A DNA stretch of 16,367 nt from Clostridiales bacterium (GCA_029007575.1 JAQXIB010000007.1:1-16367); one strand, 5' to 3'. Positions 1-7,408 are shown, counted from the stretch's first letter. Numbers and translations are program-made. Notes: generated by a model from the sequence alone, not told the origin.

Positions 1-752
1 TGCCGTTAGTGATCGACAACACTTTCGGCACTCCCTATCTGATTCGCCCAATCGAGCATGGCGCAGACATCGTGGTTCATTCCGCTACCAAATTCATCGG
101 CGGGCACGGAACGACGCTGGGCGGTGTTATTGTGGATTCCGGCAAGTTTGATTGGAAAGCAAGCGGCAAGTACGCCCCCATTGCCGAGCCGAATCCCAGC
201 TACCACGGCGTTTCTTTTGCGGATGCGGTAGGTCCTGCGGCTTTTGTCACCTATATTCGTGCCATTCTGCTTCGTGATACCGGCTCCGCGATTTCTCCGT
301 TTAATGCGTTTTTGCTGCTTCAGGGAACCGAAACGCTGTCCCTGCGGCTTGACCGCCATGTGGAGAACACCAAGAAGGTGGTTGCCTTTTTGGCAAACCA
401 TCCGAAAGTGGAAAAGGTCAATCATCCTTCCTTGCCGGATCATCCGGACCACGCCCTGTATGAGAAATATTTCCCGAACGGCGGCGGCTCGATTTTTACC
501 TTTAACATCAAAGGCGGACAGAAAGAAGCGCATGCATTCATTGACAATCTTCAAATATTCTCTTTGCTTGCCAACGTTGCGGATGTGAAGAGCCTTGTGA
601 TTCATCCGGCGACCACAACGCATTCTCAGCTGACCGAAGAAGAACTGCTGGATCAAGGTATCGGACAGAATACGATCCGGCTGTCGATCGGAACCGAGCA
701 TATTGATGACATTATCGCTGATTTGGAACGCGGATTTCAAGCGGTAAAATAA
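1..752 (+). CDS. metY: O-acetylhomoserine aminocarboxypropyltransferase (sulfhydrylase), 5'-truncated
   Basis: This is the C-terminal ~250 residues of a Cys/Met-metabolism PLP enzyme that makes homocysteine from O-acetylhomoserine and sulfide. The reading frame is open from the first complete codon (base 3). The GTG at base 9 encodes a residue inside VIDNTFGTPYL and is not a start. The PLP-binding lysine lies in HSATKF (codon at 90-92), followed by the family's GGHGTTLGG loop. The LRLDRHVENT segment and the C-terminal SLVIHPATTTHSQL and NTIRLSIGTEHIDDI segments are typical of the OAH sulfhydrylase subgroup rather than cystathionine gamma-synthase. Family members are about 420-430 aa, so roughly 175 N-terminal residues lie outside the window. 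A terminator at 811-843 ends the transcript. A methionine gamma-lyase relative is possible but less likely. Confidence 0.93.
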   Translation, partial: PLVIDNTFGTPYLIRPIEHGADIVVHSATKFIGGHGTTLGGVIVDSGKFDWKASGKYAPIAEPNPSYHGVSFADAVGPAAFVTYIRAILLRDTGSAISPFNAFLLLQGTETLSLRLDRHVENTKKVVAFLANHPKVEKVNHPSLPDHPDHALYEKYFPNGGGSIFTFNIKGGQKEAHAFIDNLQIFSLLANVADVKSLVIHPATTTHSQLTEEELLDQGIGQNTIRLSIGTEHIDDIIADLERGFQAVK

Positions 753-810
753 CAAGAAAATAGGGTGCGGTTTTTCCTAATGATCGGCACCCAACAGATA
801 AACAGCAACC

Positions 811-843
811 ACCCGGGAAGCGTATCGCTTCCCGGGTAGTTTT
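811..843 (+). terminator. Rho-independent terminator of metY, possibly bidirectional
   Basis: A perfect 12-bp stem (811-822 with 826-837, loop TAT) is followed by AGTTTT. It lies between two convergent genes (metY ends at 752, the corrinoid activator ends at 858). The minus-strand side has only a weak U-tract, so termination is best supported for the plus strand. Confidence 0.85.
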
Positions 844-857
844 GTATGCAATGGATA

Positions 858-2432
858 TCATTCAAACATCATCCGGTCAATGTACCGCTCCATAAAGTAG
901 GCATTGCTCGACAATTCCACATCTTCTGCCGAGACTGCAATGGACTCGCTTTGCCGCTTTTTGGCTGCGGATAACAGGATCATTGCGGCACCGCTACCTG
1001 CGCCGTTTCCAATCACTGTAACGCGGTCAACGACTTCCCGGGGAATCAATCCGATAGCAGCCGCGGAGTTTTTATCAATAAAGCTGCCGAATCCGCCCGC
1101 AATATAGAAAGTATCAATTTGTTCAGCAGTGATGCCGCACTCGTGGATCAAAGTGTCAATGCCGGCGCAAATCGCAGATTTGGCAAGCTGGATTTTTCGA
1201 ATATCGCTCTGGGTGAGAAACACTCCGCTGTCTCCGATTTTCAGCGCTGTTTCATCTTCGTCGATCAGATATTCTGTTCCGTTTTCATTCTCCTGATCGA
1301 TGAGCCCCGTTTCATCGATCAAGCCGCATCGGCGAAAAACGGCAACCGCGTCAATGATAGCTGAGCCGCAGATGCCGACTGCTTTTTCATTCCCGATCAC
1401 CGAGTAGGCTATTTTTCCGTTTTCCAACCAAACTCGATTAATTGCGCCGTTATGAGCAGACATTCCCATCCGGATGCCGGCGCCTTCAAAAGCGGGGCCT
1501 GCTGCCGTGGAACAGCATTTCAGTTTGCCGTTTGCCATCAACGCCATTTCTCCGTTGGTGCCGATGTCTACAATAAAGCTGTTGCCCGACTTTTCGATCA
1601 TGCCGCTTGCCAAAATTGCACAGGTGATATCCGCCCCGACATAAGAGGAAATGGAACGTGGCAGATAAAGCAAGCAATGCTCCGGCAGGGACAATCCGAT
1701 TTGTTTGGGCGAAAACAGTTCTCCGAACAGGCTTTGCGGGGTAAACGGTGCGACGGCAATACCACGCGGATCCAGTCCGCAGAGCAGATGAAGCATGGTG
1801 GTGTTGCCGGTGATGACACAGCCTTTGACGGCATCCAATGATATGTTTTGCTTTTGGCATAATTCGGAGAAGCTTTGATTCAGTTGACTGACAATAGCCT
1901 GCTGAAGCGGCAAAACCCCGTTTTGATTGCTGTATTCAATGCGGGAGATCACATCGGCGCCGAATTTCGACTGCTGATTATGGCGGGAAACGATTTGAAC
2001 AGGCTTTGCAGCATTTAACGGATACAGATAAGATACCACAGTGGTCGTTCCGATATCCACGGCAATCCCGTAACCACCCGGAATATTCCCGGTAATAGGT
2101 TCAAGAGGAAATGCCTCCATTCTGCCTGCGGTCAGGATATTCTCTGCCTTTCGGGAAAGAAGGGTGATGACGGCGTCGCCTTCGATTTTCGCAAAGCAGG
2201 CAAGCCGAATATGTTGGGCAATTTCTTCCGTCGTCAACAGCTTTTTCTCCTCCTCGCTCATCGAAGAAAGACAGCCAACTGCCTTTACTTTGCATTTCCC
2301 ACAGGTATGATTTCCGCCGCAGGGCATCGAAAATTCTATTTTGCAGTCATGCAAAACGTCGGCAATAGTTACGGAGACTTTCCACTCCTGTTGCAGTATC
2401 TGTTCATCTGTTACTATTTTTATCAAAGCCAT
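858..2432 (-). CDS. Corrinoid-protein reductive activator (RACE; 2Fe-2S ferredoxin + ASKHA/DUF4445 ATPase)
   Basis: This is a RamA/RACE-family protein, which uses ATP and electrons from its iron-sulfur domain to reduce inactive Co(II) corrinoid proteins to active Co(I). Numbered from the upstream GTG at 2441, residues 38-82 hold a ferredoxin-type cluster motif: MPCGGNHTCGKC (Cys41, Cys47, Cys50) and Cys82 in RLACFAK. The remainder is an ASKHA ATPase, with phosphate-loop motifs VDIGTTT (128-134) and VDIGTNGE (291-298), plus TGNTTM and AGPAFEGAGI. The length (524-527 aa) is on the short side for the family. Two starts are possible: GTG at 2441 and ATG at 2432. The AAAGGAA site sits too close to the GTG, so the ATG (MALIKIV) is preferred. 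It is divergent from the DUF1638/regulator/corrinoid-protein genes, its likely partners. Confidence 0.92.
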   Translation of the reverse strand: MALIKIVTDEQILQQEWKVSVTIADVLHDCKIEFSMPCGGNHTCGKCKVKAVGCLSSMSEEEKKLLTTEEIAQHIRLACFAKIEGDAVITLLSRKAENILTAGRMEAFPLEPITGNIPGGYGIAVDIGTTTVVSYLYPLNAAKPVQIVSRHNQQSKFGADVISRIEYSNQNGVLPLQQAIVSQLNQSFSELCQKQNISLDAVKGCVITGNTTMLHLLCGLDPRGIAVAPFTPQSLFGELFSPKQIGLSLPEHCLLYLPRSISSYVGADITCAILASGMIEKSGNSFIVDIGTNGEMALMANGKLKCCSTAAGPAFEGAGIRMGMSAHNGAINRVWLENGKIAYSVIGNEKAVGICGSAIIDAVAVFRRCGLIDETGLIDQENENGTEYLIDEDETALKIGDSGVFLTQSDIRKIQLAKSAICAGIDTLIHECGITAEQIDTFYIAGGFGSFIDKNSAAAIGLIPREVVDRVTVIGNGAGSGAAMILLSAAKKRQSESIAVSAEDVELSSNAYFMERYIDRMMFE

Positions 2433-2511
2433 ATCGATCACAATTCCTTTTGAGGAGCGTTGTTACCCGTTTGATACGGGGAAAGACGATCCGGTGATAA
2501 AAAACAATAAC

Positions 2512-2540
2512 ATTATACAAAAAATTAAAAAATAAGGCAA
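2512..2540 (-). promoter_or_regulatory. Sigma-A-type promoter of the corrinoid activator
   Basis: On the minus strand TTGCCT (2540-2535) and TATAAT (2517-2512) are separated by exactly 17 bases. The start of transcription would be near 2505, giving a leader of about 70 nt. That leader contains a small CCCGT/ACGGG hairpin (2466-2480). Confidence 0.7.
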
Positions 2541-2564
2541 TAACTATTTTGGCTTTTTTGGTAA

Positions 2565-2570
2565 TATAAT
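2565..2570 (+). promoter_or_regulatory. Candidate -10 element for the DUF1638 gene
   Basis: A perfect TATAAT reads rightward, but no good -35 hexamer lies 16-18 bases upstream. That pattern would fit an activator-dependent promoter, for example one served by the AraC-type protein encoded two genes downstream. It lies about 20 bases from the opposing activator promoter. The predicted leader is about 107 nt. Confidence 0.35.
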
Positions 2571-2683
2571 CTTATCATTAAAATGAGGCTTTTATGACTC
2601 TATGATGTATTTTCCCGCTTTGTCCGACAAAACAATGCTTTTGCGTGGATCGACGGGGAATGTGATTCCAAAGGAAAGGAAAG

Positions 2684-3436
2684 GTGCGGATCGGATTGAG
2701 GTTGGCAATGATTGCCTGTGAGGTCATGACCAGAGAAGTTTCTTCTTTAATTGCGCAGTCGGAGCATGTGATATCGGTCCGTTGGATGCAGCAGGGACTG
2801 CATGACAATCCGTCTTTGCTCAACCGAATGCTGAAAGAAAAGATCGCCGAGATCGAAGCACAGAACGAACAGTTAGCTGCTGATCAAAAATTTGACGCCA
2901 TTGTGCTGGGGTACGGTTTATGCTCTAACGGCGTGATAGGGATCGGCTCCGACACCTTGCCGCTTGTGATACCAAAATGCGATGACTGCATCGCACTGTT
3001 TTTAGGTTCTCAATCTCGTTATCTGGAGCTGTTTCACCGGCATAAGGGTATTTACTGGTATACACCGGGATGGATCGAACATGCTTTTACGCCTTCTCCG
3101 GCGTCTTACCGGCAAAGACTGCAGGAATATACCGAAATATACGGGGAAGAAAACGCGGAATTTTTACTGGAGCAGGAAAACAGTTGGATTGCGAATTATC
3201 GTTACGGTATCTTTATTGATTCTCCGGTATATCATCGGAAAGATTATGCAGAGTATGCGCAAAGTGCCGCTGAAAGCTTTGGGTGGACTTATCTCGGTGT
3301 TATGGGGAAAATGGATTATTTTTCGGAATTATTGAGCGGTGTCTGGGACAGCGCGCGTTTTTTGGTCTGCCCGCCGGGATATATCGCGGAAGCTACTTAT
3401 GACGACTCTAAGCTGAAAGCAATGCCGAAAAATTAG
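2684..3436 (+). CDS. DUF1638 domain protein (methyltransferase-associated)
   Basis: This protein belongs to the DUF1638 family, whose biochemical role is not established but whose genes commonly sit beside corrinoid-dependent methyltransferase genes. Recognisable family blocks are LRLAMIACEV (residues 5-14), FDAIVLGYGLCSNG (70-83), PLVIPKCDDCIALFLG (93-108) and GIYWYTPGWIEH (122-133). Cys12, Cys80, Cys99, Cys102 and nearby His residues could bind a metal or corrinoid ligand, which is inference. The start is uncertain: GTG 2684 has AGGA 8 bases upstream, TTG 2696 gives the usual N-terminus beginning at the conserved block, and ATG 2708 is preceded by GAGG. No signal peptide or membrane span is seen, so it is probably cytoplasmic. 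It is followed by a separate promoter for the regulator. Confidence 0.85.
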   Translation: MRIGLRLAMIACEVMTREVSSLIAQSEHVISVRWMQQGLHDNPSLLNRMLKEKIAEIEAQNEQLAADQKFDAIVLGYGLCSNGVIGIGSDTLPLVIPKCDDCIALFLGSQSRYLELFHRHKGIYWYTPGWIEHAFTPSPASYRQRLQEYTEIYGEENAEFLLEQENSWIANYRYGIFIDSPVYHRKDYAEYAQSAAESFGWTYLGVMGKMDYFSELLSGVWDSARFLVCPPGYIAEATYDDSKLKAMPKN

Positions 3437-3450
3437 TTGCATGGATGCAA
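3437..3450. repeat. Short palindrome TTGCAT-GG-ATGCAA directly after the DUF1638 stop codon
   Basis: Two 6-base arms are separated by only two bases. This is more like a protein-binding palindrome than an RNA hairpin, and there is no following T-tract. It ends 17 bases before the -35 box of the regulator promoter. Confidence 0.4.
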
Positions 3451-3467
3451 TGCCGGTCGACATACCC

Positions 3468-3496
3468 TTGAATTATTTTACAAAAAAGTGTAAAAT
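3468..3496 (+). promoter_or_regulatory. Sigma-A-type promoter of the PocR/AraC regulator
   Basis: TTGAAT (3468-3473) and TAAAAT (3491-3496) are 17 bases apart. This gives a start near 3503 and a leader of about 40 nt for the regulator-corrinoid protein operon. Confidence 0.65.
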
Positions 3497-3500
3497 AATT
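3471..3500. promoter_or_regulatory. Perfect 11-bp inverted repeat covering the regulator promoter (candidate operator)
   Basis: AATTATTTTAC (3471-3481) and its exact reverse complement GTAAAATAATT (3490-3500) flank an 8-base spacer. The repeat spans from the -35 box through the -10 box. A protein bound here would block RNA polymerase, so autorepression is the simplest reading. It lacks GC pairs and a terminal U-tract, so it is a poor terminator. Confidence 0.55.
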
Positions 3501-3545
3501 ATATCATTATCAGCTTTATTTTATTATGATTAAAGTGGGTTTTCT

Positions 3546-4760
3546 ATGAATGATTCATTATATCAGGATTTAAGACGGTACAGTGAACACATATCCCATT
3601 GTTTTGATGTTTCCTGCGGCATTTATGATTTGTATGAGAATAAGATCGATTATCAAAACCGACCTGTCTTTTGTGCTTTTTGTAAATCCTGTCCCTATCA
3701 GAGTACCCATCTGTATGGGTGCTTTGAGGCGGAGCGCTGGAACGGAAAATATATCTACTACTGCCCGATGGGAATGATATTTATTGCGAATATTATTCGC
3801 TCTTATCTGGGTACCGAAGCGGCCCTGATTACCGGCCCGATCTTAATGGGAGAGCAGGAGGATTTGGACATCGTCCTTCCGCCGGACATTGAAACCGACG
3901 TCGCACCGCTGCCGAATATCACCACTTCTAAGGTCAATGATATCTGTGAGCTGATTCAGGCGGTCACATTGCTGCTGTCGGAGTCCGACCAAGAGGATTA
4001 TACCAAAGCGGATAAGCTGACAATGGATTTGAACAACCGCTTGTATGAGATCGGAGAAACGGTTGATCCAAACGGCAGGACGCAGTATCCGATCGAGGAA
4101 GAAAAACAACTGCTCACGGCAATCTCCTCCGGTGATAAGGAGGTCGCCCAGGAACTGCTGAATCACCTGTTGGGACATATTTATTTTAATTCCGGCGGTG
4201 ATTTTAAGATCATCAAAGCCAGGGTAAATGAACTGCTTGTTTTACTCTCCCGCGCGTCGATCGACGGCGGCGCGGATATTGAGCAGATCTTTTGGACCAA
4301 CAACGCAGTGATTGATGAATTGCAGTCGTTAAGCGACATCAACCAGCTCAACATCTGGCTTTCGGCAATGATGCATCGTTACATCAGTTATGTGTTTGAC
4401 CTCACGGATATTAAGCATGTTGATATTATCCATAAAGCGACCGGTTATATTAAACAGCATTATACTTCCAAGCTGACGCTGGATGAGGTCGCAAAAGTTG
4501 TTTATCTGAGCAAATCCTATCTGAGCAAGATTTTCAAAGAGGAACTGCATTGCAATTTTGCCAATTATGTCAACAATCTGCGGATCGAAAAAAGCAAAAT
4601 TTTGCTGATGGATCAAAGCATCAACCTAATTGACCTTGCGTCTATGGTGGGGTTTGAGGATCAAAGTTATTTTACCAAGGTATTTAAAAAAGTTGTTGGC
4701 GTGTCGCCCGGAAAATACCGGGAGAACCGCGGCAATACTTTATATAAGAAGGAGAAATAA
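3546..4760 (+). CDS. PocR-domain AraC-family transcriptional regulator
   Basis: This is a 404-residue regulator. The N-terminal PocR-type sensory domain spans roughly residues 5-110 and is rich in cysteines: CAFCKSC (Cys43, 46, 49), Cys59 and Cys73. The blocks YYCPMGMIFIANII and ITGPILMG are typical of the fold. The middle (about 110-285) is an alpha-helical linker. The C-terminus (about 290-395) is an AraC/XylS DNA-binding domain with two helix-turn-helix units: LDEVAKVVYLSKSYLSKIF (312-330) and LIDLASMVGFEDQSYFTKVF (361-380). PocR domains are known from the propanediol/cobalamin regulator of Salmonella, and the cysteines suggest metal, corrinoid or redox sensing (inference). The stop lies two bases before the corrinoid-protein gene, whose ribosome binding site is inside this gene, so the two are probably translationally coupled. 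Confidence 0.9.
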   Translation: MNDSLYQDLRRYSEHISHCFDVSCGIYDLYENKIDYQNRPVFCAFCKSCPYQSTHLYGCFEAERWNGKYIYYCPMGMIFIANIIRSYLGTEAALITGPILMGEQEDLDIVLPPDIETDVAPLPNITTSKVNDICELIQAVTLLLSESDQEDYTKADKLTMDLNNRLYEIGETVDPNGRTQYPIEEEKQLLTAISSGDKEVAQELLNHLLGHIYFNSGGDFKIIKARVNELLVLLSRASIDGGADIEQIFWTNNAVIDELQSLSDINQLNIWLSAMMHRYISYVFDLTDIKHVDIIHKATGYIKQHYTSKLTLDEVAKVVYLSKSYLSKIFKEELHCNFANYVNNLRIEKSKILLMDQSINLIDLASMVGFEDQSYFTKVFKKVVGVSPGKYRENRGNTLYKKEK

Positions 4761-4762
4761 AG

Positions 4763-5389
4763 ATGGAGATTTTGAATGATATCAGTACACTGCTGCAGCA
4801 GGGCCGTGCGCCGAAGGTGAAGGAGAAAGTACAGGAAGCCTTGGATCAGGGCATCTCCGCCAAGGATATTCTGGAAGAGGGCTTACTGTCCGGTATGAGC
4901 GTGATCGGCGAAAAATTTAAGAATAACGAGGTCTATGTTCCTGAGGTGCTGATTGCCGCCAGAGCCATGAACGCAGGCGTGGCGATCCTGAAGCCTTATC
5001 TGGTTGACGCCGGTGTGGAAGCGAAGGGAACAGTCGTTATCGGTACGGTAAAAGGCGATTTGCATGATATCGGCAAAAACCTGGTCAAGATGATGATGGA
5101 AGGCAAGGGTCTGAATGTTGTGGACCTCGGCGTGGATGTTTCTGCCGAACAGTTTGTGTCCGCGGCAAAAGAAAACAACGCGGATATCATTGCTTGTTCT
5201 GCGTTGCTTACCACCACTATGACCGAGATGAAAAACGTGGTCGATGCCGTCAAAGCAGAAAGCCTTGACGTCAAGGTAATGGTGGGCGGCGCTCCTGTTA
5301 CCCAGAATTTCTGCGATTCGATCGGTGCAAACAGCTATACTCCTGATGCTGCCAGCGCCGCAGATGCCGCTCTCGCGTTTTGCATGTAA
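4763..5389 (+). CDS. Methyltransferase-cognate corrinoid protein (MttC/MtmC/MtbC family)
   Basis: This 208-residue protein has the normal length for methylamine/methanol-type corrinoid carriers. Residues 1-85 form the helical cap domain (LSGMSVIGEKFKNNEVYVPE is diagnostic). Residues 88-208 form the B12-binding Rossmann domain. The corrinoid-ligating motif DxHxxG is GDLHDIGKN, with His101 the lower cobalt ligand. SALLTTTM (146-153) and GGAPVT (175-180) line the nucleotide tail pocket. It would carry a methyl group from a substrate-specific methyltransferase to a second acceptor methyltransferase. AAGAAGGAG (4746-4754) gives an ideal start 8 bases downstream. A terminator begins 6 bases after the stop, so nothing follows it in the operon. 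No MttB-like, MtmB-like, MtaB-like or UroD-like partner is in the window. Confidence 0.95.
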   Translation: MEILNDISTLLQQGRAPKVKEKVQEALDQGISAKDILEEGLLSGMSVIGEKFKNNEVYVPEVLIAARAMNAGVAILKPYLVDAGVEAKGTVVIGTVKGDLHDIGKNLVKMMMEGKGLNVVDLGVDVSAEQFVSAAKENNADIIACSALLTTTMTEMKNVVDAVKAESLDVKVMVGGAPVTQNFCDSIGANSYTPDAASAADAALAFCM

Positions 5390-5395
5390 TTAATC

Positions 5396-5436
5396 ACTGC
5401 CTGTCGAATGGATGATTCGGCAGGCAGTATTGTTTT
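5396..5436 (+). terminator. Rho-independent terminator of the regulator-corrinoid protein operon
   Basis: A 13-bp stem with one G-U pair (5396-5408 with 5416-5428), 7-base loop, then ATTGTTTT. It starts only 6 bases after the corrinoid protein stop codon. Confidence 0.9.
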
Positions 5437-5446
5437 AACAGATATG

Positions 5447-5604
5447 ATACTAAAATCTAATGAAACGCTTTCATTCTTTCCGACCTGAATTGCACCAGAA
5501 TGTGTTATCCTCCTTGCTGGGCGTCAGCCCAGCGGCGTCGTCTGCCTTTTCTGGTACAATTCATCTTCGGAAATTGATTAAAGCTTTCAATCAGATTTTA
5601 GTAT
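5447..5604. repeat. 158-base imperfect palindrome with four-way-junction architecture (MITE-like element or structured RNA)
   Basis: The ends are perfect 12-base inverted repeats (ATACTAAAATCT at 5447-5458, AGATTTTAGTAT at 5593-5604). Directly inside the left end is a 7-bp hairpin (AATGAAA-CGC-TTTCATT, 5459-5475), and inside the right end a weaker hairpin (5576-5592). Between them is a long central arm: TTTCCGA/TCGGAAA (5477-5483 with 5567-5573), GAATTGCACCAGAA/TTCTGGTACAATTC (5487-5500 with 5549-5562, one mismatch) and an apical GCTGGGC-GTCA-GCCCAGC hairpin (5516-5533). TA dinucleotides flank CTAAAATCT/AGATTTTAG, as with IS630-type MITEs. No ORF of note is inside. The family was not recognised. 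Confidence 0.6.
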
Positions 5605-5615
5605 TAGTATGAACC

Positions 5616-5659
5616 AAGCCGCAGCTACTTGATAAAAGTAACTGCGGCTTAGTGTTTTT
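5616..5659 (+). terminator. Second terminator hairpin between the convergent operons
   Basis: AAGCCGCAG (5616-5624) pairs with CTGCGGCTT (5642-5650). The stem extends inward through one mismatch by TACTT/AAGTA. AGTGTTTTT follows on the plus strand. On the minus strand, where it would serve the helicase gene ending at 5663, the U-tract is poor, so it appears oriented to stop rightward transcripts, including any made from the palindrome. Confidence 0.7.
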
Positions 5660-5662
5660 CAT

Positions 5663-7408
5663 TTATTGATAGCGACGGGTGTTGTAATTGCTGCGCTTTC
5701 CTTTTAAATGGCGGTAATCCTTTCGGGAATGCTCCCGCCCATCGTAATGGTTGGCTTTCCCCGCATATTTCGGTTTGCTACCGCTCTGGACGGTAGTCAC
5801 CGTCGGTAATCCGCAGATTTTGCAATCCTTCATTTCCTTGACGACTTCATTGATCTCACTTTCCGGGATGGCGACCAGCGATTTGTCGTCAAAAATCTCG
5901 ATTTTTCCGATATCACTGCCGGAAAGATGGGTGCGCTCCGCAATGGCGCCGACCAAATGATTCGGGGCGATATGATGATCCCGTCCGATGTTGATGACGA
6001 TCTTGCCGTATCTGCCGCCTTTTCCGGAGCTTCCTCTGCTTTCGTTCCGATCATATCGTGCGGGCATCGGCGCAATATCCATGATTTCTGCTGCTTCGTT
6101 GGGATCACCGAAGTGTAATTCCAATACCGCGGCGGCGATCTGCTCGGCAGACCAGCCGCTTTGAGCAATCGCCTCCACCATTTCCAAATAAGGAAATTCG
6201 CTTTTTTCGGCAAGCAGTTTTTCCACTTCTGCCTGATTGCGAAGATAGGTGCGGGAAGTGATCTCATCAGCGTTCGGGATCTGCCGGCGGATAATATTGG
6301 ATTTGATTTCTTTCCCGATTTGAAACAGTTCCCCAACCTGCCGTCTGCCGCTGCAGATGGTGATTGCCTTTCCTGTTTTGCCGGCTCGTCCGGTTCTGCC
6401 GATCCGATGCACATAATATTCTGCGTTTTGGGGCAAATCATAATTGATGACATAATCGATATCGCTGACATCAATGCCTCTTGCGGCGACGTCGGTCGCG
6501 ATCAACATGGTGGTTCTGCCCTGCTTGAAGGCTTCCATTACCTTGGTACGCTGAGATTGTTTCATATCTCCGTGCAGTCCTTCGGCGGAAAAGCCGCTTT
6601 GATTCAGATATTCGCTGATATCGTCCACCATTTTTTTGGTGTTGCAGAAAATGATACAGCGCTGCGGATTGTGATAGCGAAGCACCAGATTGAGCGCATC
6701 CATTTTTCTGCCCATCGGCACGTCGTAAAAATATTGTTCAATTGCCGACACCGTTACCTGATCGCGATTGATCTGCACGACCTGCGGATCGCGCTGATAT
6801 TTTTTTGTCAGCTGCATAATGGCAGGAGGCATGGTCGCGGAAAAGAGCACGGTTTGGCGTTCCTCCGGGGTTTCCTGCAAAATGGTTTCGATGTCCTCAC
6901 GGAAGCCCATGCTCAGCATTTCGTCCGCCTCATCCAGCACCACCATTTTGACATGGTCCAGACGAAGTGTTTTGCGGCGCATATGATCCATGATCCGTCC
7001 CGGCGTTCCGATCACGATATTTGCTTTTTTCAGCTTAATGATCTGCCGGTCCATCGGAGCGCCGCCGTAGATGTCTACGGCTTTAATGCCGTACATAAAA
7101 GCCGAGAGCTTTTTCATTTCTTCGCAAGCCTGCACCGCACGCTCGCGGGTCGGGCAGAGAATTAAAATCTGCACCTTGTTTCTGTTTTCCATATCGGTTT
7201 CAATTGCTTCCAGTGCCGGAATGCCGAAAGCAACCGTTTTTCCGGTTCCGGTTTGAGAGCGGCCGATCACGTCATAGCCCGCTCTGATCAGCGGAATGCT
7301 TTGCGCCTGAATATCGGTCGGGGTTTCAAAGCCCATCTGTTCGATGGCTCGTTCCATTTCAATCGGCAGATTCATTGCCGAAAAAGGAATTTGGGTTTTC
7401 TGATTCAT
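5663..7408 (-). CDS. DEAD-box ATP-dependent RNA helicase with DbpA RNA-binding domain (CsdA/DeaD type)
   Basis: This 581-residue helicase remodels RNA, typically in cold adaptation or ribosome assembly. The Q motif is around residues 17-39 (Gln34). Walker A is SQTGTGKT (51-58), motif Ia is PTRERA (86-91), GG is at 115-116, TPGR at 135-138, DEAD at 159-162 and SAT at 190-192. Motif VI is HRIGRTGRAG (334-343). Residues 469-541 match the DbpA/CsdA RNA-recognition-like domain (KIVINIGRDH to GLPTVTTVQ), followed by a basic, Arg/Lys/Tyr-rich tail of about 40 residues that should add nonspecific RNA binding. Motif Ia normally reads PTRELA; the Leu-to-Arg change is unusual. The ATG at 7408 is preceded by GAGGAA. 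It is monocistronic and cytoplasmic, driven by a promoter about 270 bases upstream. Confidence 0.95.
   Translation of the reverse strand: MNQKTQIPFSAMNLPIEMERAIEQMGFETPTDIQAQSIPLIRAGYDVIGRSQTGTGKTVAFGIPALEAIETDMENRNKVQILILCPTRERAVQACEEMKKLSAFMYGIKAVDIYGGAPMDRQIIKLKKANIVIGTPGRIMDHMRRKTLRLDHVKMVVLDEADEMLSMGFREDIETILQETPEERQTVLFSATMPPAIMQLTKKYQRDPQVVQINRDQVTVSAIEQYFYDVPMGRKMDALNLVLRYHNPQRCIIFCNTKKMVDDISEYLNQSGFSAEGLHGDMKQSQRTKVMEAFKQGRTTMLIATDVAARGIDVSDIDYVINYDLPQNAEYYVHRIGRTGRAGKTGKAITICSGRRQVGELFQIGKEIKSNIIRRQIPNADEITSRTYLRNQAEVEKLLAEKSEFPYLEMVEAIAQSGWSAEQIAAAVLELHFGDPNEAAEIMDIAPMPARYDRNESRGSSGKGGRYGKIVINIGRDHHIAPNHLVGAIAERTHLSGSDIGKIEIFDDKSLVAIPESEINEVVKEMKDCKICGLPTVTTVQSGSKPKYAGKANHYDGREHSRKDYRHLKGKRSNYNTRRYQ

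Noticed and set aside
6..755. Long minus-strand reading frame of 249 codons opposite metY
   Set aside because: The plus strand encodes clear PLP-enzyme motifs across the whole span; the minus translation is basic, lacks family signals and is a shadow.
2442..2683. Possible cobalamin riboswitch in the divergent gap of the corrinoid island
   Set aside because: No B12-box-like sequence or suitable multi-helix core is visible; only promoters and a 5-bp hairpin (2466-2480).
6161..7165. Plus-strand frame of 334 codons opposite the helicase gene
   Set aside because: His/Phe-rich composition typical of a reverse-frame shadow; all DEAD-box motifs are on the other strand.
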